A stretch of 64,000 nt of DNA from Neolentinus lepideus HHB14362 ss-1. Taxonomy: Eukaryota; Basidiomycota; Agaricomycetes; Gloeophyllales; Gloeophyllaceae. This document shows positions 42,038-54,694 of the stretch, piece after piece; within the stretch, counting starts at the first letter, position 1, and each line of letters opens with the position of its first letter. The notes under the pieces were generated by a model. The model saw only the letters and a program-made list of their open reading frames with translations. It did not search any database and was not told where the DNA came from. The DNA is taken from positions 530,119-594,118 of the forward strand of contig KV425557.1 in NCBI GenBank assembly GCA_001632425.1. The letters are read 5' to 3'. The translations under genes and the position numbers were made by a program.

Positions 42038-42296
42038 GATTTCAGTACTTGATGCGGATGTGGACTGCAGACGATTTGCTAGCTTAGAATCAGGCGTCAG
42101 TGGACGCGTCCGGTAGTGGTTGTAATATGGACGCGTCCAACAATGAGAAGTTATGTACCAAATATGGAAGTAGCGGGGAAATTGTGAGAATAGCCAAATT
42201 TAATCCAAAAATACGAGTCTCAGTAAGGAGGTCAGCGCACAGCGCAGAGGCGACGTTCCCGCCGCCTCTCTTTCCTCTGTGTAGGTAGGCTAACAT
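42038..42296. promoter_or_regulatory. Bidirectional promoter NSL1 / JHD1
   Basis: A 259-bp spacer between divergent ATGs. It holds near-identical repeats 'ggacgcgtccggtag' / 'ggacgcgtccaacaa' at about 42102-42142. The core ggacgcgtcc is a 10-bp perfect palindrome present twice 28 bp apart and contains ACGCGT, the MCB box bound by the MBF (Mbp1/Swi6) cell-cycle factor in fungi. Confidence 0.6.
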
Positions 42297-44616
42297 ATGG
42301 CTAAGGCTCGTCGACGCTCTACGCGCACCAACGCCGCGAAATCTCCCGAACATGATGCAGACTCTGATACTGGAGAGACGTCCGCGAAGACTGAGCAGCC
42401 CAACCGCGCAGACGATGACAAATGCCCTGCATGCAAAGACGACAAAGATGATGCAGCGACGGTAGCAGAAAAAGAGAGCTGGGTGAGATGTGACGCCTGC
42501 AAGACATGGTACCACTGGCGCTGCGCCGGCGACGGTGGCGACCTGGAGCGGATCGACAAATGGTGAGCCGTGTGCGCTCCTTGGCAATGTGAGGACAACC
42601 GCACATTTTGACGATGCGGTGTTGTATTGTAAGGTTCTGCAAGGAGTGTCTAGAAAAGAACCCTTCGCGGACTGTTACGTTCAAGCCACCTGCGCGCAAG
42701 TCGGCGCGGAAGCGGACGCAACTTGACTATGCGAATCTCAATTCGGGGCTGGAGTCTGATCCTAACCGATGGATGCTCATGTTGCAGGGAAAGACGATAA
42801 AGGATGACGATTTCCCTCGCATGAAAGGATCAGAGGTCGACTTGGAATGGCTTGAAGGCAATGAGGACGCCTTACGGCAACCAATAGTCATACCAGAGCC
42901 AGAAGGTTTGGGGTTGAAGATGCCCTCGCCAGATCTGAGTATTGATGAAATTGCTGAAGTGGTTGGCGAGGACCATCCCGTCGAAGTGATTGGTAAAGGG
43001 TCACGCCTTGTGAACATACTCTCCAAGTTGACCCGTCCTCAGATGTTGCTTCTCAGTCTAACGTCCCAGGATGGACTCTGAAGAAGTGGGCAGAATACTA
43101 CGACACTGACCCCCAAAAGCGAGACAAGATCCGGAACGTCATTTCCCTCGAGATTTCTGGCACCAAGCTAGGTGACATGGTACTACCGCCCAAGCTGGTT
43201 AGAGACCTGGATTGGGTCGAGAAGTTCTGGCCGCACACGAAGAAGGGTAGAGGACATGCGTATCCTAAAGTGCAGCTTTACTGCTTAATGGGCGTGGCGC
43301 ACGCTTGGACAGTGAGTGGTATCGATGATTGAAAGCGATCTGATATGCTTATCATCCGGCAGGATTGGCATATAGACTTTGCAGGCTCATCAGTCTACTA
43401 TCATGTCTTACGCGGAGCCAAGGTGCATTCTATCACGTCGCTCAATGCTCGAGTGGGTGTTGACATAGCGGTATAGGTCTTCTACTTCATCCGACCTACT
43501 CCCTCCAACCTCGCAGCATACGAACGCTGGTCAGGCACTGACATGCAAAGCAATACTTGGCTAGGAGACATGGTAGACGAAGTCATCAAGGTCGAACTAA
43601 CGGCAGGTAACACTATGATTATACCGACCGGATGGATCCATGCCGTCGTGAGTACTTCTACTTGTGTGTTTGGCCTATTGTTGACAGCACGAGCAGTATA
43701 CCCCTGTAGACACGCTGGTATTTGGCGGCAACTTCCTCCATTCTTATAATATGGCGACTCGTGAGTCTCCTGACGCTCCACAGTCGTGACGACCGCTGAT
43801 CGACATTTTCATAGAGCTTCGCGTTAGAGAGATAGAGATCGCGACTCATGTACCAAAGAAATTCCGGTTCCCATTCTTCGCCAAGTACGTGACAAATGTC
43901 CGTGGGCTTATGCACGCTTACCTATACAACATCTTAGGCTCTGCTGGTATGTGGGTGAGAAGTACCTGCGAGATCTCAAAGCAAGAGAAGAATTCTCCTC
44001 CCGCGTACTAGAGTCAATAGAGGCACTCGCAGATTTCCTTGTGTCCGAGTCCCGTACGATGGAGAGGGGTACGGAGCAAGCCAAGAGGGGGGCTAAGGAT
44101 CAAGTGCCCGGCGATCGCGTGAAGGATGCTCCCGCTCTGGCTCGCGAATTGCGATGGCGAGTGCAGCAAGCGCAGGGACACTTGAGTGAGGACGAGGGAG
44201 AAGGGGACCCCCGGCTGAAGAGGAAGCGTAGCGAAGGCGGGCCTATATTCAGGCACTTCAAGCCGCGGTCCTGGGATAAGGTGTTGGAGAAGCCTGAAGA
44301 GACGGTGCAGAAGATTGTCAAGGGCCACAAGCCTCCGGAGGAGGATACATGGGATACGGACTGGGTTGATCGGCTGGACGAGTCCGCCATGGAAGGTGAT
44401 GGGGACGAGCTGGAGTTGAGACGACGGCGAGACATTGTCGTCAAATTCAGGAAGACGGGCAAGGGGCTGGAGAGGCAGCGTATTGAACGCTTGGTAGAGC
44501 GGTGGCAGTGGGTGGGTCCTCATGAGGCGTCTGGTGTGAAGACCGAGCAGTCCCCTGCTGCACCTTCCTCTGCGGAAGCGCCACCCGCGAAGGCCGAGAT
44601 GAATGGAGGAAGCTGA
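42297..44616 (+). CDS. JHD1: JmjC histone demethylase JHD1 with PHD finger
   Basis: A KDM2/Jhd1-type Fe(II)/2-oxoglutarate histone H3K36 demethylase. The ATG at 42297 opens [24 protein letters not shown] finger follows: [30 protein letters not shown] and, across an intron, [10 protein letters not shown], with a basic tail [10 protein letters not shown]. The JmjC domain lies in the middle: [59 protein letters not shown] (Fe ligands His-x-Asp), [20 protein letters not shown] (third ligand His) and [11 protein letters not shown]. The C-terminal 200 residues are helical and charged and end MNGGS at 44616. All three iron ligands are present, so it should be active. Six or so introns. Confidence 0.93.
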
Positions 44617-44900
44617 CGCGGGAGATGCTGATTGCTGTGGACTTGTGTTGCGAGATGTTGTATATCATTATAGTTGCAATTATCGTTATAGTGTTGCAAG
44701 TATCATTATAGTGTCCGAGGCATTGTTTATAAGTCGAGCATCGTTTACTTCGTTTTACTACCGGGCGCATTTGCAGCCACGTGGGGAAGGTAGTTTGCCG
44801 GTCGCGTCTACCACCTGCAGCTTTACTGCGCCCTTCGTTTTCTCCCAGACCTCACTTTCATTACCCAGGCTCGGCTTTCGACTTTGTCCCCTTCTCTGTA
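44617..44900. other. JHD1-SKT5 spacer
   Basis: Tandem spacing of 284 bp, the SKT5 promoter. Contains small repeats of attatagtt/atcgttatag near 44667-44712. No gene. Confidence 0.4.
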
Positions 44901-47191
44901 ATGGCTCAAACTCAGATCCGTTCCTTAGTAGATGAACATACCCAGTATTCGCCGTCGCTACCCCAGTACGAACATCATGCTGATCAAGCGGGAGGCAGGC
45001 CCTCAGCTTCCAACGCGATACCCAACGATAGCCGCTACGATAATCCAACTCAACCATTGGGTATGAATCTGTATGCCTCTCGTACAGCTCCGTAGCCTGA
45101 TGTTTATCGCGTGACTCGCAGTTAATCCCCTAATGCGACATGCCAATCACTCTGTTCCATCTCTCCCTTCCTACCCGCACCCGAGGCAGAAGCAAAATAC
45201 TGAACCTGCTCCTCCTCTACCCCCTTATAATCCTACTGCTACATTGGATAGCTTCTCCGCTATGCGTTTGAGCGACCCTGAGCCACAAATCCCTAATACT
45301 TTATATGCCGACCCCATTCCTCGAGTGGGGACTTCTATGTCAATCCGCTCTACGGCCCCATCTGTCTCTTCTGGCTATCAAAGACTGGCAGGTCAAGCAC
45401 GTGCACCTCTTCCCAGAAACCCAGCTGAATACAGACAAGCATCGGCAGGTTCTGCTTACCCAGTCAATGATGCGTCAGGCTCACAGCAGCAGGACTGGTA
45501 CCCTGATGGAGTAGCGGGCTACGCTCAGGAGGCCTATCGTGGAGACGTGGATAACACGAGCATGTACTCTCGCGAGGATCAGTACACCTTGAACTCGTAT
45601 CATTCATACGCTTCCCCTCAGGGCAACTATCATCAGCAGGGTTGGCAAGGACAGCAGGTTGGGTATGGTGTGGCTCAGCCTGGGGAATACGACGCATTTT
45701 ATTCTGCGGCATCTGATGTTCTTGGTATGGCTCCTCCGCCTCCCCTCCCTCCGCCCGGTATTGCTCCCATGCCCGGTCTCTATGCTCAGAGTCAAGCTTC
45801 GCTTGTCTCCAGTCATTCAGCACCGGAGGCCTATGCGACGGGTCCTCGTACGCACAGCGTGTATTCCCAAGATAGCGGGCACTCTGGCGAGACAGCCAAC
45901 ATCTCGGCGCAGTCTATCAGCGAAGAAGATGGCGATCCTGTTCTGCGCCCGCGGCTGCAAAGGTCGGGGACGACAGCATCTGTGACATTACGCACACAGA
46001 AAACCAAGGCGGTTGATCTTAGCGCGCCTCCATATACGAAGGCGTACATTGACGAATACCGTCAACGGATCAAAGCTGACCCTGATCCAGAGGCTCACTT
46101 TCAGTACGCTAAATATCTCATCGACGCTGCCAAGAAAATAGGCGCCGGCGCCAAGGATCAACGCGCGGTGCGGAAATATCGTGATACTCTGGTCACCGAG
46201 GCGCTCAAAGTTATACGACGACTCGCTACCCAAGGCCAACCTCACGATGAAGCCCAGTTCTTCTTGGCTAACTGCTACGGAACAGGGGCATTGGGTCTTC
46301 AAGTCGATCACGAGAAGGCTTATCATCTCTACTTGCAAGCAGCGAAGCAGAATCACGCTGCTGCAGCGTACCGAGTTGCCGTCTGTAACGAGATTGCTGT
46401 CGGGACACGGAAAGAGCCTGCGAGAGCCATTGCGTTCTACCGCAAAGCCGCTTCCCTCGGCGATACGCCTGCCATGTACAAGCTCGGCATGATACTACTT
46501 CAAGGCACTCTGGGAGAGGCGCGGAATCCCCGCGAGGCAGTTGGCTGGTTAAAGCGTGCTGCAGAGCAGGCCGACGAAGAGAACCCCCATGCGCTTCACG
46601 AGCTGGCGCTCCTCCATGAGATGCCGAACTCTGGTCTTGTACCTTATGACCCAGCGTATGCCAAACGACTTGTTACCGAGGCTGCTCAGCTCGGGTACAC
46701 GCAGTCACAATGCAAACTTGGACAGTGTTACGAGGTGGGCGCGCTGACGTGTCCAGTAGACCCGAAGCGATCAATAGCTTGGTATACGAAGGCAGCAGAG
46801 AAGGGGAGTGCCGAGGCAGAGTTGGCGCTGAGTGGCTGGTACCTAACCGGATGCGAAGGTGTTCTGAAGCAAAGCGACTCGGAGGCATACCTTTGGGCTA
46901 GAAGAGCGGCTAACAAAGGTCTTAGTAAGGCCGAATATGCCGTCGGGTACTATGCCGAAGTTGGCATCGGGGTGAAGCAGGATATAGAGTTTGCAAAGCG
47001 ATGGTATATGCGCGCTGCAGGTGAGTAGTGGTGGTCCTTCATGCAGTTGCCATACTTATCATGATGTTGTAGCTCAAGGCAATAAGCGGGCGATGAACCG
47101 TTTGACTGAAATGAAGAGAAACGGCAACAAGAGAATGGCTATTGTCCGGCCAACGCGGCAGCAGGCAAAGGATGAATGTGTCATAAGCTGA
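44901..47191 (+). CDS. SKT5: Chitin synthase activator Skt5/Chs4, Sel1-repeat protein
   Basis: Skt5 (Chs4) recruits and activates chitin synthase III at the bud neck and hyphal growth sites. The ATG at 44901 begins MAQTQIRSLVDEHTQYSPSL. After an intron comes a long disordered Ser/Pro/Tyr-rich N-terminus (about residues 60-350, with SISEEDGDPVLRPR near its end). A conserved block follows: KAVDLSAPPYTKAYIDEYRQ, DPDPEAHFQYAKYLIDAAKK. Then come about seven Sel1-like repeats (AQFFLANCYGTGALGL, AAAAYRVAVCNEIAVG, PAMYKLGMILLQGTLG, SQCKLGQCYEVGA, AEYAVGYYAEVGIG). After a second intron the tail ends DECVIS, a CaaX prenylation box (yeast Skt5 also ends in CaaX). Length about 710 residues. Stop 47189-47191. 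Confidence 0.94.
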
Positions 47192-47659
47192 TATCAACCT
47201 GATTCTATATCAGCCTTATTTTCATTCATCTCGGTATTTCTGGGGTTATCACTTCGTTAGTCTATGACAGAGGTGATGTAGGAATGCTTTGTGCCTGTTT
47301 AATTCTACATTTAATTCTGCATTAATTCATTCTCTGTGAAAGTCATATGAGTGTAACTAACTGTATTACTCTAATTTGTGCAAGTAACAGTTGCCTGTAC
47401 ATGAGTTCCTAGTTCCTAGTTCCTACTAGCCACAATACAATGGCTTACCCTTCAGTCATTTGGGTATAATTGAATGAAGGAAAACTAGGTGTGCAGTGTT
47501 GGATCGCGGTATGACGTAGTGTGATGCAAAGCGCGTCACAGAAGTCGAGCGTCGGACATATAATACGACGTGTTGCCCATTTCCCATTTTCCCCTCAGTC
47601 ATTTCATACACGGCTGAGGTGAGTCAACCCCACAGACAGACTATGCATTCGTGTATTGA
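47192..47659. other. SKT5 3' flank, start of gene-poor region
   Basis: AT-rich sequence with small direct repeats (ttcctagttcctagttcctac near 47406-47426). No gene recognised. Confidence 0.45.
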
Positions 47660-47764
47660 TAAGTAGGCTCGTGACCCGCCTGTCATACCACCATTGGGGC
47701 AGAATGTCTGTAGACAGGCTGGTACATTTGCCGTGGGAACCACGGTAGCACAACCCAGGCCTCG
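47660..47764 (+). repeat. Left copy of a ~100-bp diverged inverted repeat
   Basis: Pairs in inverted orientation with 50008-50103. The shared core runs from the aggctc motif through 'accaccattggggcagaatg' and 'agacaggctggtacatttgc' to 'cgtgggaaccac'. Roughly 85 percent identical by eye. Confidence 0.75.
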
Positions 47765-50007
47765 AGTTTAGACGTCGTAGTGCTTATAAATTGACATATT
47801 TTGACAAGTCTGACAGCTGAGTTGAGATCCCGCCACAATCAATGTCGATCTGGATCTATCTAGAGATACACAACTTAGAGAGTTACTCGAGCTCAGTGCT
47901 ACAGGCTGGAATTGTTGCTGCAGCTGGTGCAAAATGTCAGATGAGCATCAGACACCTTTCAGACATGAAACAATTCTTCCCCAGCATGACTGCACCTTTT
48001 GACAACACTCGCATTCTTTTACTCAAGCTGGTTTCCCCGTGACACCTGTAACACCGCAGTACACACTGCTATATGTAACAGGTGCTCTATCATACTATAC
48101 AGACAAGGAGCAAGGTTTTTCCAGTGCTACAGCCTGAGTAGATGATATCATCTTCACCTCAGATAATCGGCAGAGTTCCACAAAGCTGAAACTCTCGAGG
48201 AACGATTTTCTTGCCATGGATTGTTGCCACAAAGCATAACACAGAGACACGGTAGATGTTGAGCTTTTCTTGCCATGAGAGCTGAGCCAGAAATCCATCC
48301 GAGAGTTGCTGACCCTTCAGAAATAAATAAGCCGTTGACAGGCTAAGACACACAACAACCACCAAAAACACCTAGAAAATGCAGAGGGAACTCCGTCTAA
48401 TAGTGTCGGCAGTTGAAGGGTAGACAGGTAAAGCTCGGGGGAGGTGAGGGATGAAAAACAACACAATGGAAGGCACCGTATATCTCCTGTGAGTCGACCC
48501 AGATGCTCTACGCAACTCCTAACTCTCTAAAACTCCGAAACTACACTTCTCAGCGCTGACTCGGCGCTTCTCGGAGGGTATTCAGTACTGGGCAAGACCA
48601 GTTGTCTGTCGGAAGGACTCGGAAGGGTGAAAGACAATAGCTCAGAAGGTTCCTCCACGCCGGAGGACTCTAGGACGCAATAGAACGCAATGCAGACGCA
48701 GTAAAACACAGTAAGAACGCAATGGAGATGATAAGACACAACAGAAACGCGAGACCTCACGCCGAGGCCGACTAGAACACAATTTTGAACGCAGCGAGAC
48801 TTTGAGATGTGAAAGGTGAACTAAATTCAATGGTGACCCGTATGGTGGTCTGGAATGATCTGATGGGGGTCCGAGAATACAGGGTGCCTAAAGTACTAAG
48901 TAACCCAAACGTCCGAAATCTACTAAGTCCGAAGCTCCTTCGTCTATCAAATCATGCCATATGCAACAAATGAGAATATACGTCCGAAAACATACTGCCA
49001 CAGCACGCCATATGCCTAACCGAGTACCGCTATCATTCCAAAATACGCTCGGCACCTTAGAAACAACCGGTCTGAAGGAAAACCTTCCAAAATTGCTCCA
49101 TCCGAAGTGTCGGCGCCCATGAATGACTTGTATGAGCTGACTTGCATCTTGAACATCGTAAGGATAGTCGACAAAGGTCCGCAATGGCATCAGAGTGGCA
49201 AGGAGGGTCCACAGCACCTGAACTTGGTGCATCCAATCAGCTCGGAGGTGCCGCATGGTCGAATGGAGGATAGGATCATCGCAAGTGCGTAAGGGAGACT
49301 GGATACAGTTAACTTGGCATAGATAAGCTCAGGATAGAGGTGCCGAGAGCACCGAGTGTGGTGAAATCACTGACGTCGGGGGGGTCTGAAGGTCCTGAAT
49401 GCTGACTAGCCCTGCAACATCCACATGGTGATGTTCTGGAGCATGTAGGAGGTCTGCCGATAATGTCGGTGCTGCTCTTGAGGTGCGTAATGGTCACTTG
49501 GTCATCTCGGCATACAGTAAAAGCTCCGAGGATCTCCGAGGATGTGGTGGTGAAGTACTGAAACTCGGCGCTATGTCTAAGTGCGTCGGTTGTAGCAGGC
49601 GTATGAATCGGAGCTCAAATATGAAGTACATCAGAGCATGGAGATGTGTCAGAGGTGAATGGGAGTGGTGGAGTGCTCCGAGAAGTCGTTAGAAACACCA
49701 AAAATGCGTTTTCGGAGGCTAGCGGCACCTGAGGCCTATCACCGTGTATAAGAAAAATAAGGTCGGTGTCCGTTTCCCCAGGTCACGAAGATAGGCATCT
49801 AGTCTATTAAGCTCAGCCATTATTTTACAAGCGCCATAGAGTACATCTGAGCGAGAATGAGAGAAATGAGGTGGTAAGCAGCATGTGTCACAGTATGCAT
49901 ATTTTGGGAACTGGGAGTCTAACTGGAAAGCACCGCTGTCTATTGACCAGATTTGCTGTCTGGCACGTCACAGCACACCTCGGGCATGCCTTGATCAAGG
50001 TGGAGTT
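47765..50007. other. Non-coding interior between the inverted repeats
   Basis: About 2.2 kb with no convincing coding sequence; the longest frames (about 120 codons) have no recognisable motif. A block near 49690-49750 (aaaaatgcgttttc, then gcctatcaccgtgtat) recurs diverged near 57145-57190, so parts are old retroelement sequence. Together with its flanking inverted repeats it may be one non-autonomous DNA element, or two copies of a repeat in opposite orientation. Confidence 0.4.
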
Positions 50008-50103
50008 TTGTGCTACTGTGGTTCCCACGGCAAATGTACCAGCCTGTCTACCAACATTCTGCCCCAATGGTGGTACAACAGACTGGTCATGAGCCTAATT
50101 GAT
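50008..50103 (-). repeat. Right copy of the ~100-bp inverted repeat
   Basis: Reverse-complement partner of 47660-47764. Confidence 0.75.
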
Positions 50104-50157
50104 AAGATAGAGCCACTGCCCCTTGGACTAGAACCACCACCATGGTGTGTTTGGTGG

Positions 50158-50310
50158 TGATACGCACAGACACACGACGAAACCCGCGGAAATGAGACCT
50201 AAAGTGTAGACACAACCACAAAGCAAACACCAAAGCCCTTGGTGTCAGATGGCTGCGAGGCCCGGGGTAGCGAAGGGTAATATAGTTCGGAGGGGATGGG
50301 TGAAGGTGAG
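50158..50310 (+). repeat. LTR-like repeat, copy A
   Basis: Starts with TGATACGCAC and matches 56059-56210 at high identity in the same direction (shared 'cacacgacgaaacccgcgg', 'acaaccacaaagcaaacacc', 'cttggtgtcagatggctgcg'). The TG start at the same point in both copies suggests the left end of an LTR. Beyond about 150 bp the two copies diverge into simple gcgatag-rich sequence. Confidence 0.6.
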
Positions 50311-52480
50311 ATGTATAGTTGGGGCTAAAGGAAGGTTGGCGCCAAGTCGCTACTCGGCGGCAGTCTGTGGAGTGAAGGCGATGCTATGCGCTATGTAGCG
50401 CTATGTGCACGGCGCTGTATAGGTGCTGTACGATACTCCTCCTGCTCGGTGCTATGCGATCTTCGATGCTCTATAGAGGAGCGCTACTGGTGGTCGCTAT
50501 CTCTAACTCAGACGTATATTGATTCTGATTAGCACTATGCTACAGCGCACGGGGCTGTCTTGGAGAAGGGAACATATAAGGGGTGACTTATGAACAGCGA
50601 CGCTACGCTGGTGTACTCTGTCGCTATCTCTGGGTGAAGTTGGAGGTACGCAAGAGTACCTAAACGCGAGTCGCAAGACGGACTTAGAAAAAGCTCTAAC
50701 GCAAGATTGAGATCTGAAGAGTGTGGTGAAGATAACTTTTTGTACAAACAGTAGAGTAATGGCTTAAATACATAAGAGCGACTACTCCGTGTCCGATCCT
50801 ATCTACCTACTACCGCGAATTGTGCCTCTGCTCAGCCTCACATCCATACGACCTGTACTGCCTTGCTCCTAATCCACATGCGCTCTGCGACCAATGCCCT
50901 GCGCGACCAACTCTAGCATGCGCGCCACTCCGCGGACGGGAGCCAGTCGGGTGCGTCTTGACTTTGCGTTAGGGCGCGCCTCTTCGATGATCCGGGGGCG
51001 GGCTATGCTGCCGATGCTAGCGCGATGCTGCCGAAAGAGGGATAAAGGGCGGGGCCACTCTGTGGTGCGGCGGTGTCGTGATAGCCGTGGTCGCGCCATG
51101 TGTTGATGCGCACTGCACGCATAAGGAAAGTCGCGCCAATAGAACTTGCGCTGATCCGAGGCGAGGGCGGGCTGTACGCCATATGGAAAGGCACCCTGAG
51201 ACACCACCTTGGTTCGGACCGCAGTAAGAACGCCGGCCGATGCATGCTGAAATGCTGATGACTCGACTGAATGACGTCCAACGTCCGAGCTACCGAGGAG
51301 CCATCCTAAGTCCGCCGAGGAGCCGACAGCCTTGTCACTGGTGCGTAGGGTCGCTAGTGCGCGGAGTACCGACAGTGCGCTATTGAGTCGCTAAGTCGCC
51401 ATTCCCACGAAGCGCACGGAATCGCCCTAAGTCGTGTTTTCTGGGGTCAGAAGCCAACGGGGCCTATCAGCGGCTGGCCTTTTCATGGCCCAAGGGATAA
51501 GTACCTAGTGTCTACACTAGGGAAACCAACAGCCATCCCCTGCCAGCTAAGGAGGGGTTAAATAGAGCGAGAAACACCACCCTCTCATTCATCATCACTG
51601 TTGTGGACACTGATTCTCTTATATATGTACTTGTTATTCAGAATGAAGTATATATATATATATATATTTATTGGAGGAGTTGCACAACAAAAGGTTCACG
51701 TGCCACCTTGCGAGTGTGAGAGACCTAGTTTCCTAAAATGGTAGCAAAGCAATACCAGTTAGTCAAAATCAGAAGAACAGAAGAACAGAAGAAGTAGCAT
51801 ATGCAATACTTAGTCAATTCGAGTAAGCTTAGTTCGAGCAGAGGATGGAATGTGAAGTCAAGTAGTATATCGTGTTTCGGTACGTAGTACATGGTTTATA
51901 TATGACGAGGCTTGGCCTTGGGCTTAATGTAACTACACACGTGGTAGATGCATACAGACTCTCGTGGAACATTCCCGTATGATATAGACTACTGTAGTTT
52001 ATGCTACTAAGTACTTCTACATACTTTACAAGAGTAGAACTTTGTACGTGAGTCTGGTAAGATAGATGCCTCTCATATTCGACTACTATCACGTGACATA
52101 TTTTGTCACTCTAATTAGAAAAGCGTGACTTTTTGACAAAGATTGGGTATCTACTTCTTAATGAGGACATGCAGGCCAAATTGACTTCCGACAAATCATT
52201 AGAAATAGGTTTTAGAAACTATTGTTGGAAGCAGAATTTACATTTACAATGTACCGGAGGAGGAGATAGACTAATTAGGTTGCAAGTCCCGGTGTGTCTG
52301 TGGATGTGTCTCAGGATGCGACTGTCGCGACACGTACAAATCACTAAGATGCCTAAATGCAAGCGCACTATCTGCCAGGCCATTAGAAACTTCGGTTCAG
52401 TCCTGCTCTCGACTATGCGGCGGTACATCCCTAAGTATCAGGTGGTCTCTGTAACAGTCAAGCTGACTTCCTAATTCTAG
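50311..52480. other. Repeat-rich, no gene recognised
   Basis: GC-skewed sequence with short gctatgcgctat-type repeats (50385-50470), then AT-rich DNA with a TA microsatellite at about 51649-51668. Short open frames on both strands lack recognisable motifs. Confidence 0.45.
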
Positions 52481-52629
52481 GTTCGCAAATTGGTCTCTGC
52501 GCTTCATGGATGCTTATCGTAAAGACTTGTCTAGGAGACAAGCAGCTTGGGCAAACAGCAAATCCCACGGTCATCGAATTTTACCCCAAGATATACTAGC
52601 AGAGCTCGATAAAGCCTCTATAACTTAGG
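52481..52629 (+). pseudogene. Short coding relic of unknown (probably transposon) origin
   Basis: The frame starting at the acceptor-like AG at 52479-52480 reads FANWSLRFMDAYRKDLSRRQ, AAWANSKSHGHRILPQDILA and ELDKASIT, then a stop. The regular, amphipathic look and clean stop suggest the C-terminal end of a protein, perhaps a transposon product. I recognise no family with confidence, and the sequence upstream (52133-52474) does not join to it in an obvious way. Confidence 0.3.
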
Positions 52630-53533
52630 CATGTTTGGTCTAATTTGCGAGTTTTGACTACTGTACAAGCTCTATAACATGTATATTACTGTATTGTGTG
52701 TATAGATACTATATAGTGCTGTTTATCATCGTGAAAGACCGTGTTTGACGATGATATTCACTTCAAGACACTTTCTCTAGCACCAGATCACATGATGTGT
52801 CACAGTGTGACCATAGTGGTCGAATATGGGTGACTTCTATCTTATCGAGGAGTGGCACTCAGAACTAACCTTAGGTCTGACTGTGAGAATTAAACATACA
52901 CTTAGATCCGTAAGTCAATACATGAAGGAAACAGGTATCGTATGTTATAAGCACTCGATACTAAGTAAGTGTAGTCTTTTAAGTAGAAAGGTAATCAAGT
53001 AATTCAGTCAAAGAATATATATGTACACAACAATCACTGCCAATGACAGCAGTGACACTCGGCAACCTAAACCCGAGCGTAGCTCGGTTGTCCCACTCAA
53101 TGACCTGTCCACTTGACCCGATATCGGATGCAAATCCAGCACTGTGTGCACCACCAAGCAACACCAATTGTACCCCCCTGTGCTTGACGTTGCGGCGGGC
53201 AATGGCGGCACATGTAATGTACCCCATAACCCGTCCCCTTGTACTGAGTTACTACCACCTCTGTACACGGACCTGGTGCCCACATGCCTTGGTAGTCTTA
53301 GACAGTCCCTAGCTCTGCTGCCTGTAATGATGCATAGAGTCACCCTTGCTGGCTAGAATGACGATGAACCCATTCCCCCAACACCCCTCTCAGTGAGCCC
53401 CGAGCTCCAGGCACCGGCAACCCGCCGTGACTGCCTGGGAACACAAGGCTGAGCCCCGGGGATGACATCAGACGTGTCACTGCACACTCATCCCATGCTG
53501 CTCTGGCAGCCGATGCTGTAGTATTAATGTATT
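52630..53533. other. Non-coding, left flank of the palindrome
   Basis: AT-rich to 53000, then GC-richer repeat-like DNA. No gene recognised. Confidence 0.45.
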
Positions 53534-54694
53534 ATGCCCCCATTATAATAGCAGTGCGTTATGCGTTACACAGTATAGTATTGGGGGTAATGCATTATGC
53601 ACCTCCAGTGCCCCGGAAAGGCTCCTACAAGCTGGGCTGGGTTTGAATTAGCCTGCCCAACACCCAGACATTAATGACCCGATCGGGTTTGCATGTCTAG
53701 TGTGGGAAGGAGGCTTCTATATTGGTTTGAGAGGGCCTGGGACCTTGTTTCTGGCCCAGAAAAATCCGGAAAAATCAGAATATATTGCTGTGCCCATTTG
53801 GGACAGCATCAGTGCCAAAAATAGCACACAGAGATATATATATTGCTGCAGAATGGCAATCAGTTGTTCAGATAAATCAGGAAAATCATGAAAAATCAGA
53901 ATATATTGCTGCACCCATTTGGGACCGCATCAGTGCAAAAATAGGTCTTGTATATATATAGAATGCTGCTAAATGGCTCTCAGCTGCTCATATAAAATGG
54001 CAAAAATTGCCTAGAAATGCGAAAAAATTCAGGGTAGCTCCTGGGTGCCACCAGGGCCAGATGACATCATGATATTATGTAATCACCTACCTAGTATGAG
54101 CAATATTTGATGTTATACACCTCAGGAATCCATTTTTCAGCCTCTTTCTGCTGGTGTGGTCCATTTCTCTATCTGGATGAGATTTCTCAGGGCTGTACCA
54201 CCTCAACCATTGGAGCTATAGATATGGGACTTGTCCTATCTGCTTATATCAGCTACCAGCTATCTATTAGTACCCAAAACTACCCAAAACATTTTTTCAC
54301 GCACCGTGTTTAAAACACTTTTTCGTGTTTTCCCACACTAATACCCACCCCCGCAATCTGCCTTTTCGGGAATGGAGTCACCCAATATAGGGCTAGAGGT
54401 TTGCTTAAGACACCGAGAGATTCTGATGAGTGGGTGGCTACTTACCGCTTTTGGGTAGTACCCTTCCTGCAGCCTCTCCCCAGCTACCACTTTTGGTTCT
54501 GGTGGTCAATATCACCCCTCCCTAGTGTATACTAGTATATCAGAATATACTGACCACATCTGGGACAATTTGGGACATTAATCAGTGACCCAGTACTGAC
54601 TGGCCTCAAAAACATACATTTATTGACACCCTGGTACAGCCAGTACACTTACTGTCCAAGAAACTCCTTGTAATACAACCTACAGTATGCCCCA
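53534..54694 (+). repeat. Palindrome left arm (1161 bp)
   Basis: Reverse complement of 54898-56058; position x pairs with 109592-x at every point I compared, including three short open frames that read identically on opposite strands. The arm begins atgcccccattataatagc. It contains an internal tandem duplication of about 120 bp (units starting near 53776 and 53897, each with 'aatcagaatatattgctg' and 'cccatttgggac'). No coding capacity recognised. Confidence 0.95.
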
